A stretch of DNA of 64,000 bases from Petrosia ficiformis (GCA_947044365.1 OX345637.1:14850916-14914915); one strand, 5' to 3'. Positions 1 to 13,920 are shown, numbered from the stretch's first letter. The notes: generated by a model not told the origin, from the sequence alone. Translations and numbers: made by a program.

Positions 1-464
1 ATATTAATATACCATCTGACATTATATCTACTATTCGTTAGTAGTACATAAATATTATGTCCTTGTTTTAATTAATGATTGTATTTTTCATTCACTTATC
101 TGTTGTCTATATATATACTCTATTATACTCTATTATACTCTATTATACTCTATTTCATTCCTTGTCATTAAAAATAATATTCAATCAATAATTAAATATT
201 AACAATGGGGTCTTCCCTATGCCAACTTAACATCGTTTCTATTTAAACTGTTTCAATACCTTCAACAAATTGCAATTGTAAGTTACAGAATTCGAAGATA
301 TCAGTTAAAGAGTCTGCGATAGGAGTTTAAAGATAGTAAGTATTCGTTATTGTTAGTAAGTTTACAAACTATTGTTATTACAAGCATCATGTATGTATGT
401 ACTATCTTTGTTTGATGTGCAGTATATTTGTATCATCGGTCCTTCAAATCTATATCCTGTAGAC
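1..464. other. 5' flank of gene A
   Basis: AT-rich sequence with a short TATTATACTC tandem at about 118-152. No open frame or convincing exon is seen before the ATG at 465. It probably holds the promoter and 5' UTR of gene A, but no specific element is recognised. Confidence 0.3.
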
Positions 465-3400
465 ATGATGTATAGTAAGGAGAACTTACTGCAGATATTA
501 ACTTATCTTCTGCTGTTATCCCTCCAGCAAACTACAGCATTAAGTATGATATTTATATTGTGTGCACTGTTATGATAATGTACTGTAAGCATTGTAGCAT
601 GGTATGTGTTGATATTCCAGTGAGTCTAAATCCAAGGATATTGATGTCTATGACTCAAAAATATAATTCACTTCATCTGATAAAGTGTGAAGGTGCTGTC
701 CAATAATTGAATCACTGGCTTGGCTTCTTGTTGCAACTAAAATCAATAGTTACCTATAGCTATATTTATCTATATCTCTACAGGCATCAATAATTTACTT
801 ATATCAGTGTAGATACAACACTAATGTTTATGTGTCTATGTTATATATGTGCATATATATACATGTAAACATGTTTCTTTGTGTGTGTACACGTGTTTGT
901 GTGCGTGTATGCACGTGCGTATGTGTGTATGTGTGTGTGTGTGTATGTGACTATGTGTGTGTAATTTACCTACAGACTTAACTCTGTTGTAGTAAAAAAT
1001 AAATTATTATTAAGCTGTGATGTTGTCCTGATGGGAGTTGGTGGTTGAATAGGAATGTCAGGCAACATCAAGTTTATTATTTAGTTGTTATATATAGTAT
1101 GTATTTTTGGAATGTATAAATAAAATGTCCAAACAGTGAATATGTAATAAGCAATATGTACTGTATCACACACGTATCAATGACCAGATGTTGTAATTTG
1201 CTGAAGGATGGCAATAAATTATAATTGTTAATACATCAGTTATTATATGATCTTGTGTTCCTACACTCCTGATATAGCAATATCTACTAGTGCCTGTGGT
1301 GGTACATCATTCATACCAGGAGAAGAACTGATACTTATTTGTAATGGTGAAACACAATGGAGATTTAATGGGTTATTAGTTGACGACGATTCAGACATGT
1401 TTGATATAATCTCATTTAATGATCCACTATCATCTATTCTGCAATTTGATCCAGCTTATACTAATCAACATAGTGGAAATTATACCTGTTTCACTACAGA
1501 AGAGGAATCCTCCATTACCATTACAACACAAAGTATGTGTGTCTGTCTATCTGACTGTGTGTATGTGTGCGTATTGTGCATGTGTCTGTATACGTGTCTG
1601 TATATGTGTGTGTGTGTTGTGTGTATGTATTATGTGTGTGTATTGTGTGTGTGTCTGTATGTGTGTGTGTGTGTTGTGTGTGTATGTATTATGCGTGTGT
1701 GTGTTGTGTGTGTATTGTGTGTGTGTGTCTTTATGTATGTGTGTGTGTATATGTGTGCACATGTATGTATGTGTTTGTGTCTGTACACTATTAATTTTTA
1801 AAATAATAATAATTTATAATTTTATTCCTAAAGCATATACACTGAACATTAGTGGGACTATTCCTTCAATTATCAATGATGCTCTTCAGTTGACTTGTGA
1901 ATTGTCAACCGAAAACCGTGCAAACAATACATATCAGTGGAGACATATTAACACAATGGGAGATACTAGGTTAGTATTATTGATTATAGTACAGGTATGA
2001 TATAATATATTGTATATTGTGACATAATAATGCACAACATACCATTTTGCAAATTTATTTACCGGGTATTGTGGAAGGAAATACTGGTAATTTTATTCTT
2101 GAACCTTATTCAATTCATTGATAATAGCATATTTTATATAATACAGTAATACAGTATATATACATGACATGTCATGACATGCCGTGACATAATGACATTG
2201 AAAATTCCTATCATAGCAGGACTAATTTACTTGATTATATATTATTTTATATTTTATTTTATTTAGAACACTGAGTAGTACAGTATCAGTATTAAATATT
2301 CCATCAGTTAGTGAGGATGATGTTGGCATGTTTGAATGTCAGGTTACAACTTGTCATGATGGTACATATACTACCTCTGTTAATATAACATTCATGGGTA
2401 AGTCAAGAGTAGTTAGTAATAATAAACTAATTATGTATGTATAACTGCATACACATGTAGTCATGTACGCACACATACACACACATACACACACAAACAC
2501 ACAGTCACAGATATACACACACAGATACACACAGACATACAAACACACAGACACACAAACACCCTCTTACAGACACAAACACACATACACACACACATAA
2601 TGGTGTTTGTTTTTCATTATTATATGATAAATCATAATAGATATGTTTGTATTACTCATGTCTTGAGATAGTGAAGTAATGTTTACATACATTAAAACAT
2701 AATGAATACATTGAAACTAAACACAGTTGTTTATACAAATGATGACAACATTAATTATTGACAGGATAACTAGACTGTAATATAACCTTATAACATATGT
2801 GTGAAGACTGTAACTTCAGAGGCTGCTATCCTGTAGCAATTTGAATCAAACATGTATTCTAAGGGTTCTCTAGACGTTGAGCAATTAACATCACAAGGGT
2901 ATCTTGTTTCTTACTTCAATTAGTCAATTCTGCAAGTAATAATAATATTTACATAAACAATTATTAAAAATGGATATAAATAATATTTTATTATTAACAA
3001 GTTTGAAATTGTAGAATGAGTAATATACTTAGTGATGTGCAATACACATCGATATTATAATATCGATATTTTGGCTTTTGTGTGTATCGATACACTGAAG
3101 GGGACAATTTAAAAAATCCATATTTTGTCTAATTTTATACCTAAAAGCAATTATAACAAGCTAGTGTGCATAACTGCGATTGATTACTTTTACCATTTCT
3201 TGAGAACCACAACCAAACAGGACATTTATTAACATTTTTAAAATTATTTGAAATATCGTGATACTGTATCATCGTGATATTTTAGTCGTATTGCACAATT
3301 ATACCGTATAGTTCTAAATTTTCATGGGCTGACGGACTATGAAAATTTTATTAGCCAAAATGAAGTTGTCATGTGAGCATCATATTTTTGGTGAATGTGA

Positions 3401-6400
3401 AAATTTTACTCGCAAACATTTAAGGCTATACGGTGTACAGCCCATGATGACTGAAATTACTACACTATTGATCAAATACCATTTTATACTGTGTTGTATC
3501 TAGACATAGTAGAGTAACTTTAGAATAGAATATTATGACTTGTGTTAGTGCGTACAGTATAAGAATGAAAATAGATATCTTTGATATGATGACATTACTT
3601 ATGCATGACCGACCTTGTATTTAAGAATAGAGGCTCCTGTATGTAACAATATGTAGGCTTGTAGTGTATTAGTGTGTTTCTATAAAGAAAGAATTAAGAA
3701 TACATCAATATATTATAGTAATTTACACTTCTAACTAGTCCTTGTGTAAAAAAAAGATTTTAATTATCAGATTGTGCAATTAAATTAAGCTAATCAGAGC
3801 CTACATACTATGTAGTTTGTATTTACTATTTATAGTAGGTACTTATGTAGGGTTTAATGGAAGTGGTTGGTTTAATTTAGTTGCTAAGGCCGAGCAGTAT
3901 CATACAATTATATTTTGGGGGGTTCTGATATCTCTACATATTGTATTGTAATATATTGTTAATTCTCTCTGAATACTTATTCAGTTAACACCTTTATATT
4001 TATGAGTGACTATGGCAACCTGAACTGCAGGCTTGTATTACTAGTTAAACTTATAATTAAGTTATAGCTGTTTTAATCTGTTGTAATTATTAAGTCATTC
4101 AAGCATGTATAATGTCATAGGGCTTGGTTCATTAATGTCTGATTTGTAATTCAATAAGTCACAATGTGATGAAGAGATTAAATACTTTACATATTTCAGT
4201 TTTACCACAAATTATCATTTTATTATATACTTTACATATTTCAGTTACCATCGTTTTATTATCTACTTCACAGTTCCTCCTGTTGTCGCTGGTCCAATAA
4301 ACAACACTTACAATGTTGCAAAATCATCAAACATCACTCTTTATTGCAACATCACAGGGGAACACACCCAGCTCTCCTGGTCAACTCCAACGAATTCCAC
4401 TGAACGTATTATTATAGATTCACAATCACGAATATTGACATTGATGAACGCTAAATTCACTGATACTGGATCTTATGTATGTACTGGTGAAAATGAGGCT
4501 GGGGCTGTTAGCCAGACTCATGAGGTTGTTGTGTTTGGTGAGTTTAATATTTAGTTACTAGCTAAAGAATGTGTCTGTGTGTGAATGAATGTGTGTATGT
4601 AATGTGCGTGTCTGTGTTTTAGTGTTGTTTTAGTTAACTATAACTATAACTAAAACCCCTTTTAGTAAGGCATTGTGTCTTTTAGTTAACTACTAATTAC
4701 AAGTCTACTGTAATAACTACATGTATAATTAACTAAAATGAAAATTTGGCTAATAGTGGGCACTTTTAGTTAGTTAACAAACTAAAACCTTTTTAGTAAA
4801 TCTAAAATTTTTTTATATGTGTCTCTGTGTGAATGTATGTGTGTGCACATTTGTGTGTATGTAGTGTGTGTGTATATGTGTTAGTGTATGTGTATATATA
4901 TATGTAAATGCTTGTTTTTGTGTGAATGTATGTGTGTGCACATTTGTGTATTTAATGAGTGTGTCTTGTTATATTCTCATAATGGTTTCCTGATCTTGTA
5001 TATATCGTTGTATTGGTTGTGTTGAGGTATAATACCATTTAGTTATATAAACTGTTTCACTAGTAGTACTAAACCACTAATCCAACACCTGGCCTCATAG
5101 ATATTCAACAATACATCATTATGTTAATACTTTTTATGTGGACACTCACTATGATTGCTTTCCCATGGGTTCTAGGTATGTTTCTTGTGTCAGTTATGTG
5201 GATATGTGTTGTATACATATGTTGCATCATTCTGGGGGGGGGGGGGGGGGGGTTCAGTTAATTAACGGGCATGGGACATAATAGAACACACACTCAGGCT
5301 TTACAGACCAAGCTGTAAGTTTGTAGCTTATGAAACTAATAGCTGTTCCATCTGAAATATATTCCTAAAGTTGTTCGAGATTCTTTAAATCAAAAGAATA
5401 AATATACTAGGTTGTAGTTCGGACGTGAGAAAATTGAGCGTGATTATTGATTTTGGACATAGAGATAAAGGTTTCTCCATATATCTTGTTTGAGATGTAA
5501 TTATAGTAAATTTTACTCTCTTCAAATTAAAATTTATTTGATTTGTATTCCCTAAACAAGTACAAATATCACACAGTTGTAATCGAAAACTATGTATAAT
5601 ACATTTATAATACAATATTCAATATAATATTATATTTATAATACTATATTCAATATATATTTATAATACTATATTCAATATGTATAATACATATATAATA
5701 CTATACTCAATATGTATAATACATATATAATATTATATTCAATATGTATAATACCATATTCAATATGTATAATACATTTATAATACTATATTCAATATGT
5801 ATAATACATATATTCAATATGTATAATACATATATAATATTATATTCAATATGTATAATACCATATTCAATATGTATAATACATTTATAATACTATATTC
5901 AATATGTATAATACATATATAATACTATACTCAATATGTATAATACATATATAATATTATATTCAATATGTATAATACCATATTCAATATGTATAATACA
6001 TTTATAATACTATATTCAATATGTATAATACATATATAATACTATATTCAATATGTATAATACATATATAATACTATATTCAATATGTATGATACATATA
6101 TTCAATATGTATAATACATATATAATACTATATTCAATATGTATAATACATATATAATACTATATTCAATATGTATGATACATATATTCAATATGTATGA
6201 TACATATATAATACTATATTCAATATGTATAATACATATATTCAATATGTATAATACTATATTCAGTAGTTGTACTATGCTATTTGGAGTTATGAAATAT
6301 GATATGATTTTATTTGACTTAGAGACACGTTTCTGTATATGGTGTCATGTTTCCAATCTGATATCTGAAAGAAGTGTGTTATATATTATTATATAGTGAT

Positions 6401-6505
6401 GATGATATATTTGATATGGTTTATTAACTAATTGTGTTTGGGAGTGAAAGTGTAGAATGTATTATATATGATACTTAATTTTAATTTGAATTTTAAGTCT
6501 TTATG

Positions 6506-6539
<34 letters not shown>

Positions 6540-6650
6540 TGTATGTATGTATGTATGTATGTATGTATGTATGTATGTATGTATGTATGTATGTATATAT
6601 GTATGTATTTATGTATGTATGTATATATGACATTGTATGTATGTATGTAC

Positions 6651-6681
<31 letters not shown>

Positions 6682-9600
6682 TTATATGGTTTATTTACAT
6701 GTATTGTAACCTCATTGGTAATTGCTTTTAATAATCCAATTTGGCAGTCTTTGTGTTTGTCTATACTCTATATTATGTGTATGGAGTGTGTGTGTGTGTC
6801 TGAGTATGTGCCTGTGTCGGTTTGTGTGTGTCTGTGTGTCTGTGTCTGTGTATATGTGTCTATGCATCTGTGTGTGTCTGTGTCGTGCCGTGATGTGCCG
6901 TGTCGTGCCGTGCCGTGTCGTGTCTATGCCTCTGTAACTGTGTGTGTGCTCTGCTTATATTGTTTTTCAGGTTTCATTATAAACCACAATTCACCATATG
7001 TGTAAAATATGGTTGGAATACAACCAGACTTATTTAATTACTGAGTACATATACAGAATTACATCAATTAAAATACTACAATGAATTAATGCATATAAGA
7101 TATATTGAAATTTACAAAAAATATATTTTGCGTTCATAATATTGACCTATGTTTCAAAAATAAACTTTTTCCTGCAAAGTAAAAAAGTGCTAATTTACCT
7201 TATCTATAATAATTATTTGACTAAAAATGTTAATATCAATAAGTAACTTTCTTATTAGAATGTCCAACCATTTTGAGCTAATTCTTTGTGCATTAAATGA
7301 TGATCAAAATTTTAGTAATCTACTTTCACATCTTAAACTTATACTCAGTACTCAGACACAGACAAACAGACAGACAGACATACTCAGGTTTACACAGACA
7401 CAGGCACACATACAGACATACACACAGGCACACAGACACACAGACCAACACACAGACACACAGACCAACACACAGGCACACAGACACACGGACCAACACA
7501 CAGACACACAGACCAACACATAGGCACACAGACACACAGACCAACACACAGGCACACAGACACACAGACCAACACACAGACACACAGACATACACACAGG
7601 CACACAGGCACACAGACACACAGACCAACACACAGACACACAGACATACACACAGGCACACAGACACACAGACCAACACACAGACACACAGACATACACA
7701 CAGGCACACAGACACACAGACCAACACACAGACACACAGACATACACACAGGCACACAGACACACAGACCAACACACAGACACACAGACATACACACAGG
7801 CACACAGACACACAGACCAACACACAGACACCTTGTACCATTTGCTCTAAGCTTTCAAATGGTTTAGTATTTCTCCTGTCAAATTTTTACGTTTGTAGTT
7901 ACTAGTTTGTGATGCTGGAGAACACTTTGTCTGATTGGTTAATTAATTCAGTTGCTATGGTAGCTTGGTAATATTGAATATAAATGTAAGAGTGCAAGTA
8001 TATTAACTGATACTTCGATTCTATATCTTATTTACCATACTGTGTTCATTGATAATATTACATTAGGATGTGGTAGGTATTTGTGAGATTTGTCTTGGCA
8101 TGAGTAGGAGAACAATATTTAATTACTTTATCATCATGTAACATACAATATACAACATACCTACATACAACATACCTACATACATACATACATACATGTA
8201 CATACATGTACATACATACATACATGTACATACATACATACATACATACATCCGTGCACACACACACACACACTAGTCACTAATTATTTTTTAATGATAG
8301 TTTGATCTGTTATTATACACAGTTTATCATGTCACAATTTTGTTCTCATACATTTCTCACACTAAAGAGACATATCATATATGCCATATATTACTTATTT
8401 CCTGGCAACATGCATAAAAAGCATAATTGTATAGTCTGTATGTACATAAACTTGTCCTTTTTAAACCTTTGAATTTCTATTGTTTCATTAGAATGTGTTA
8501 ATAATCTTTTTATGTGTATATACACTGATTCTACAATGAAGTCTGTACAGTCTGTATATATTAAAATAACCACTTCCATATAACAACCCTACATAAGTAT
8601 ACTTTCTTTTTTTATACTCAACAGCTATACTTATGTAGGGTTATATGGAAGTGGTTATTTTAATTTTGCTGCTAAGGTACCATCCCAATCTTGTTCCTGT
8701 GCTTTTTCGGTTTTGATATCTTATATATTATCTTGTCATAATGCTTATATATACACTTTTTCTAAGATTTGTTTTTTGACCAAGCACCAACCAGTCTTGT
8801 ACTTTTGTAGTCCCCTAATAAAAGTGTATGTGTAGTAGTATGCTGTGTCTCAAGAGTATTATACTCATGGATGACTAATGTGGCGTCTGTATTCTTAATA
8901 TTATAATCTTGTCATATGCCAGTCTGTTGTACTTTTGCAGTCCCCTAATAAAAGTGTATGTGTAGTAGTATGCTGTGTCTCAAGAGTATTATACTCATGG
9001 ATGACTAATGTGGCGTCTGTATTCTTAATATTATAACCTTGTCATATGCCAGTCTGTTGTACTTTTGTAGTCCCCTAATAAAAGTTTATGTGTATATTAT
9101 AGTATGCTGTGTCTCAAGAGTATTATACTCAAGTGAATTTATCATCACTAATGTGGCGTCCATATTCTTAATGTTATTAACATCTCACTTGATATGAATA
9201 TTAGCTTCAATGAAGTGGAACATTTAACCTGAACTTTGAGACACGCACACACATACAAGAAAAACAATTTGTAATCACTATTATCTTTTATCTTGTATAG
9301 GCAAGCCAGAAATTATCTCAGAAGATAAACCTCCTTTTGAATTTAATGTTGGAAAATCAATTACTCTTCCATGTCGCTATGTTGGAAACCCTACTCCTTT
9401 GTTGTCATGGACACACAACTTAGTCGACTCCACTGAAGTTGTTGATATTGTTGATGATAATAGACGATTCGTTAGTGAAGAAAATGATTTGATAATTAGT
9501 TCATTAATTGTAAATGATAATGGAGTATACCTGTGTAATGTCAGTAATGAGTATGGGTTTGAGACTATCTCATATACATTGGCTATATATGGTAAGTACA

Positions 9601-12284
9601 ACCAAGATACTGTGTTAATAACATATTATAATGATAGTTTATAATATGTTGTAATAATACCACATGTAATTGTAGAGTGATGATTATGCAATATACTATA
9701 ATGAAATACTGGAATAACTTTCTCTCCCTCCCTTCATCGCACCTTCTCTCTCCTCCCTTTTCTCCCCTTACCTCCCTCTCCTGTCCCTCCCTGCCTCACT
9801 TCCTCCTCTCTCTTCTCTCTCCCTATCCTCCTCTATCATCTCCTTCCTCCCCTTTTACTTCCCATCACCTCTCTCTTGTTTATCAGGTATACCTGATGCT
9901 CCTAGTAATCTCACAAGTAATACCAAATCTGAATCAGCTGATATCAGATGGAACAATGATTATCAATTTATGTATACTAAACCTGACTATTTTAATGTTG
10001 AGATCAGTACTGATAATGGAACTACATTTAATGAGGTATCTATATATGTATGTATGTATGTATGTACATCTATGTATGTATGTATATATGTATGTATACA
10101 TCTATGTATGTACGTGTATATGTATGTATATATGTATGTATGTATGTATATACATATGTGTATTATGTATGTATGTATGTATATGTATGTACATGTATGT
10201 ATGTATGTATGAATATATGTATGTATGTATGTGTATGTGTATGTACGTGTATGTGTGTATGTATGTATGTATGTGTATGTGTGTATGTATGTGTGTGTCT
10301 GTGTGTCCTACACGTAGGTATTTTGTATGTAGGTATATAGGTATGTACTATGTATGTATGTGTGTGTCTGTATGTATGTGTGTATGTATGTATGTGTGTG
10401 GGTGAGTATGTGTGTGTGTATGTGTGTATGTGTGTCAGTTTGTCTGTTTGTAGCATGTACATGTACACGTAGGTATTTTGCATGTATGTAGGTATGTACT
10501 ATGTATGTATGTGTGTGTCTGTATGTGTGTTAGTGTGTATGTATGTGTGTGTGTGTGAGTGAGTATGTGTGTGTGTATGTGTGTCAGCATGTCTGTGTGT
10601 AGCATGTACATGTACACGTAGGTATTTTGTATGTAGGTATGTAGGTATGCATTGTATGTATGGGTGGTGTATTTGTGTAAATAATAGTTACTCATTTTCA
10701 TGTCTCCATTATGTCAATGGTTGTTACCCTTCAGATGAAGCTATCATATTATATTACATGGCCTAATCTTTCAGAAATTTCATTTCAAAAAACAACCGTT
10801 AGTCAGAATTTAATTACATTCCATAACTTCCACTAGATACAACAAAACAGTAATCTACTGTATGAGTAATATATAATTTTATAATTTTACTTTTTTCAGT
10901 ATATGTCTCAAGTCCCAAGCAGTATTAACATGTTGCAAATTGAGAATCTCATTCCAAATACTGAATATATTGTGAGAATATTTGCTATCAATAGAGCTGG
11001 AAAGAGCCAACCTTCTCAACATCTGACATTCACAACATCTACAACTGGTGAGTAAGAAGTGTTTGTAGTGTAACTCTAGTAAGTGTATATTTCTATCAAT
11101 GGAAACAAGATATATGTAGCAACAAGTTCCCTATAAAGGATTAGTGCCGTCATTTGGCTGACTTACTCATGCCTGAAACACAACATCCTATTATAGTCAA
11201 TATTTTGATTATTGTAGAACTTTAGGAATATATTTCAGATGGAACAGGTATTATAGTTCCAGTTTCTATATAAGCTATAAGGAGATTTCTTCCACCTGCT
11301 GGTCTGTAGACCTCGAGCATGCGTATTATGCCCCATGCCCATTTGGGGTTTCATCCAGGATTTTTTTAGGGAGGGGATAGATATGAATTGCACTGCTCCC
11401 CCAAGAAGTGTGAAATGTTTGAAAAATTAGCCCCTCTGACGTGGCTTCTGGGGAACCTGGTAGGCTTGTAGCTGAGATGTTGTTGCATGTTGAGATAAAT
11501 TCAATCTCAATTATTATTATTGAATGAGCATTTGTATGATAATTTGAATGCTCATATTATACTTTTAATTTTTTTTATAGTTCCTCAGTTGGTATTCTTT
11601 AATGTCACTTCTGCTGATAATGGAAGATCATTTCTTTTCCAATGGGAGCTGAAGTTTACTGGCGGTTCCCCTGTGACATCATTTGACATCATCATTACAT
11701 CCTTAAACACGGATCAAGTCAGATTATCTCCCAATATAACCTCCAATCAGTTTTTGTATGAAGGTCTTGAACCTAATACACAATACTTCATACAAATTGA
11801 AATTCAAAATGACATCGGGACTAATTTTGATAACGTAACCATGACAACTAAACGAGGTCCTCCTAGTCGACCTTTAAAACCAGCTATAAGTGATATACAG
11901 ATTCATTCAGTACGTATGAGTTTCATCATTGAATCAGTTGGCTCTGAAGCCATTGACTATTACCTTGTGAATATATCAAATGGGAATAGAGAAGTATTGA
12001 ATCAATTAAGAATTGAATCAAATCATGATTTTGTACTGAGCAGTACACCGATAGATAGTAATGGACAGTCCGTAGCGTTATTGATTAGTCCATTAGACAG
12101 TAATACTGAGTATTCTTTTAGTGTGTCTGCAGGAGGTACACGAGGTAATGGAATGTTCAGTGAATATAGTGACAATATCACAACACGTAAGTGTTCTCTG
12201 TCTCTCTCTATCTATCTGTCTGTCTGTCTATCTGTCTCTCTCTCTCTCTCTGTCTCTCTCTGTCTCTCTCTCTGTCTCTCTCTC

Positions 12285-12315
<31 letters not shown>

Positions 12316-13920
12316 GTCTCTCTCTCTCTCTGTGTCTCTCTGGCTGGACTACTTTGGTTGTACTCTTAAATCACTTGTTAGCATTACAATTATTTTTCTT
12401 TCCTTTTTCCTTCCATTTTCTCTCAAACTTGTGTTGCACACCACCAACAGAAGATGGTAAGAATTAAATTTACTGATCAATTCATCCATTTATCCATTTA
12501 CACAACATCCATACAACTAATTCTCCTTCAATTTTATCTATGAATATTCATTCATCCATCCATCAATCCATCCACCATCCATCAACTGATGATGTGGAAA
12601 TTTGCAAGCTGTTTATAATGATTTTCTTATTGCAGGAAATATGATATATTATATAATCTTTGCTGTTATTGGAGGAGCACTGTGTATTATTATAGCAATT
12701 GCAATTACTGCTCTGCTTATATGTTTCATCAGAAATAAGAGAAGAAAACGAACACACAGTAAGTCTAGCCATATACGTAGTATCTTCCTTGCATGGTCAT
12801 GTGTGTGTGTGTGTTCCTTAATGGGTTACTAATCATGATTGAGTGTTATAATAACACTGTTACAAATAAATTATAATATTGAAAAAAAATGTAAATATTA
12901 ATACTGTTCAGATGTTTTAAATTAGTGATGTTTCACCTCCTCTGCATTCTTTCCTCTTCATCTCCACCTCCTACTCATCTTTCTTCCTCTATTCCTAGCT
13001 ATCACAACTAGACTTCACCTACCAAATGATTTTGTGTAAGTCCATTATATAATTATTATTGTTTTAACTTCTCAGTGTCTTTTTCATATAAAGTTATTTA
13101 AATTTCTATTCTCCTATCCACATTCCTATTTCATATCCAGATTCCCAAGCTCTTCGACGTGTGATAATCCTGATGTAATTGGAAAAGAGGAAGACACACC
13201 CACCACTTCACCACTAGAGATAGTAAAAGAGGATATCCCTCTCACCTGCCATAATAACAGCATCAATATTCCACATCATCATCAGAGGACACAGAGTACA
13301 TCCTCCAATAACTCAGGTCACATGATAGGTCATGGGACTAAACGAGACTTAGTATCAAACCTGGGTGATATTTCTGACTCTGCGTACGGCGGGTCAATAG
13401 AGAAAGTTCCCAATCATGTTTATGCTGAAATTCATGGGCCTCGTTCTAATAGTAAAACGTGGTTTAGTTCACCAAGTGTAAGTACAGTCTATTATGTGTA
13501 TGTATTATATGCATGTATGTATGTATGTATTAATAAGTACATGTATATATTATGTCTGTGTGTGTGTGTGTGTGTGTATCTGTATGACTATACATGTATG
13601 TGTGTAGTTGTTGCATATAATTATATATAATACTTATATACATACAGCCATGTGGGGCTAGAATTTAAATTCGTAACAATAATAATTATTATTATACAGC
13701 ATATAGCCGCATACAACTTGAGCACTTCAGTATACTGTATGAACTAGAACCCATGGGGGCTGGACTAACCTCTGGTTCTTATGCCTTACTATTATTGTTC
13801 GGAATACATTAATTTTAAATTATATTTTTATTTCCTTTTGTTTTTTAGATAAATAAAATGAGTTATTTTGATGTCGACAGGTTACCTCCAAAAGTAACAA
13901 ACTTTGCAACAGATGTATAG
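465..13920 (+). CDS. Gene A: Ig4-FN3x3 single-pass receptor (14 predicted exons, 877 aa)
   Basis: Likely a cell-surface adhesion or signalling receptor. Predicted exons are 465-543, 1278-1532, 1834-1969, 2267-2397, 4274-4537, 9301-9591, 9887-10035, 10900-11047, 11581-12186, 12451-12456, 12636-12758, 12999-13035, 13141-13477 and 13849-13920, all with GT/AG sites and compatible phases (2634 nt). Residues 1-26 form a signal peptide; a second ATG lies at 468. Ig1 is 27-111, Ig2 112-200 (two exons), Ig3 201-288 and Ig4 289-385, with typical Cys and D-x-G-x-Y-x-C motifs (for example DTGSYVCTG). FN3 domains follow at 386-484 and 485-686 (two in one exon). A TM helix spans about 691-720, followed by RNKRRKR. 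The tail carries Y824, Y836-AEI and Y860-FDV, which resemble SH2-binding sites; no kinase domain is seen. Introns are long and full of microsatellites, so extra exons in the 4.7 kb intron before Ig4 cannot be excluded. Domain calls are firm; exact exon ends are inferred. Confidence 0.8.
1533..1800. repeat. TG-rich microsatellite in gene A intron 2
   Basis: Degenerate TGTG/TATG repeat directly after the donor of exon 2. Open frames across it translate to Val/Cys/Tyr runs and are artefacts of the repeat. Confidence 0.85.
3036..3298. mobile_element. MITE with GTGCAATAC-type terminal inverted repeats
   Basis: The left end reads GATGTGCAATAC and the right end GTATTGCACAAT, with ATCGATA-type repeats inside both ends. 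At 263 bp with no coding frame, it is best read as a non-autonomous DNA transposon. Superfamily is not assigned. Confidence 0.55.
3300..3437. mobile_element. 138-bp MITE with TATACCGTATAG ends
   Basis: TATACCGTATAG at the left is mirrored by CTATACGGTGTA at the right, and the inner flanks (AAATTTTCA and TGAAAATTTT) are also inverted. It is short, non-coding and immediately follows the previous element. Confidence 0.5.
4612..4815. mobile_element. TAGTTAACTAAAAC-family repeat, copy 1
   Basis: Carries GTTTTAGTTAACTATAAC and inverted forms, with internal CCCCTTTTAGTAAGGCATT. Related copies lie at 43240-43465 and 44261-44560. Inverted ends and dispersed copies point to a MITE family. Confidence 0.5.
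5150..5490. mobile_element. Degenerate copy of the ATCCCTATGATTGCTTT MITE
   Basis: The left part (CTATGATTGCTTTCCCATGGG, then GTTGTATAC and AATTAACGGGCATGG) matches the fuller copies at 41146 and 48766. A poly-G run of about 20 lies inside. The right end is eroded. Confidence 0.5.
5600..6265. repeat. AT-rich minisatellite (TATTCAATATGTATAATACATATA units)
   Basis: Tandem array of roughly 20-35-base units built from TATTCAATATG and TATAATAC blocks, in the large intron before exon 6 of gene A. Frames across it are chance. Confidence 0.85.
6500..6690. repeat. (GTAT)n microsatellite
   Basis: Long, nearly perfect GTAT array, followed by a TGTG/TGTC tract to about 6945 that includes a CGTGC-rich patch (6885-6930). 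Confidence 0.9.
7340..7830. repeat. ACACAGACC minisatellite
   Basis: Higher-order tandem of CACACAGACACACAGACCAA and CAGACATACACACAGG blocks. It is open in several frames on both strands because unit lengths avoid stops. Not coding. Confidence 0.9.
8561..8663. repeat. Long hairpin (inverted repeat of about 40 bp)
   Basis: The arm at 8561-8601 (containing AACCACTTCCATATAAC) is mirrored at 8625-8663 around a 23-base loop. Single arms recur near 3836-3890 and 47820-47860, so this is a dispersed fold-back element. Confidence 0.7.
8800..9180. repeat. Three tandem copies of a 130-bp unit
   Basis: TCCCCTAATA recurs at 8811, 8941 and 9071. Each unit runs through TGCTGTGTCTCAAGAGTATT and GTGGCGTC. 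The third copy has small indels. It lies in the intron just upstream of the Ig4 exon. Confidence 0.85.
9700..9885. repeat. Polypyrimidine (TCCC/CTCT) tract before an FN3 exon
   Basis: About 185 bases of almost pure pyrimidine run straight into the acceptor at 9886. It acts as an extreme polypyrimidine tract for exon 7 of gene A. Confidence 0.7.
10036..10670. repeat. GTAT/GTGT microsatellite with internal ~190-bp duplication
   Basis: TATG and TGTG repeats fill intron 7 of gene A, which splits the first FN3 domain. The phrase CACGTAGGTATTTTG(T/C)ATGTA occurs three times (near 10308, 10468 and 10615). Confidence 0.85.
12190..12345. repeat. (TCTC/TGTC)n microsatellite
   Basis: Directly follows the donor of the double-FN3 exon of gene A. 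Serine/leucine-rich readings are artefacts. Confidence 0.9.

Larger units (their letters stand above)
2398..4273. other. Gene A intron 4 with small repeats
   Basis: About 1.9 kb with no supported exon. It holds an ACAC microsatellite (2460-2600), two small inverted-repeat elements listed separately, and a fragment near 3836-3890 matching one arm of the hairpin at 8561-8663. Confidence 0.5.

Noticed and set aside
7297..7905. Thr-His-Arg and Val-Cys-Val repeat open frames on both strands
   Set aside because: Produced by the ACACAG minisatellite, with no start, splice or family support.
10050..10701. Cys-Met-Tyr-Val frames on both strands
   Set aside because: GTAT/GTGT microsatellite within a gene A intron.
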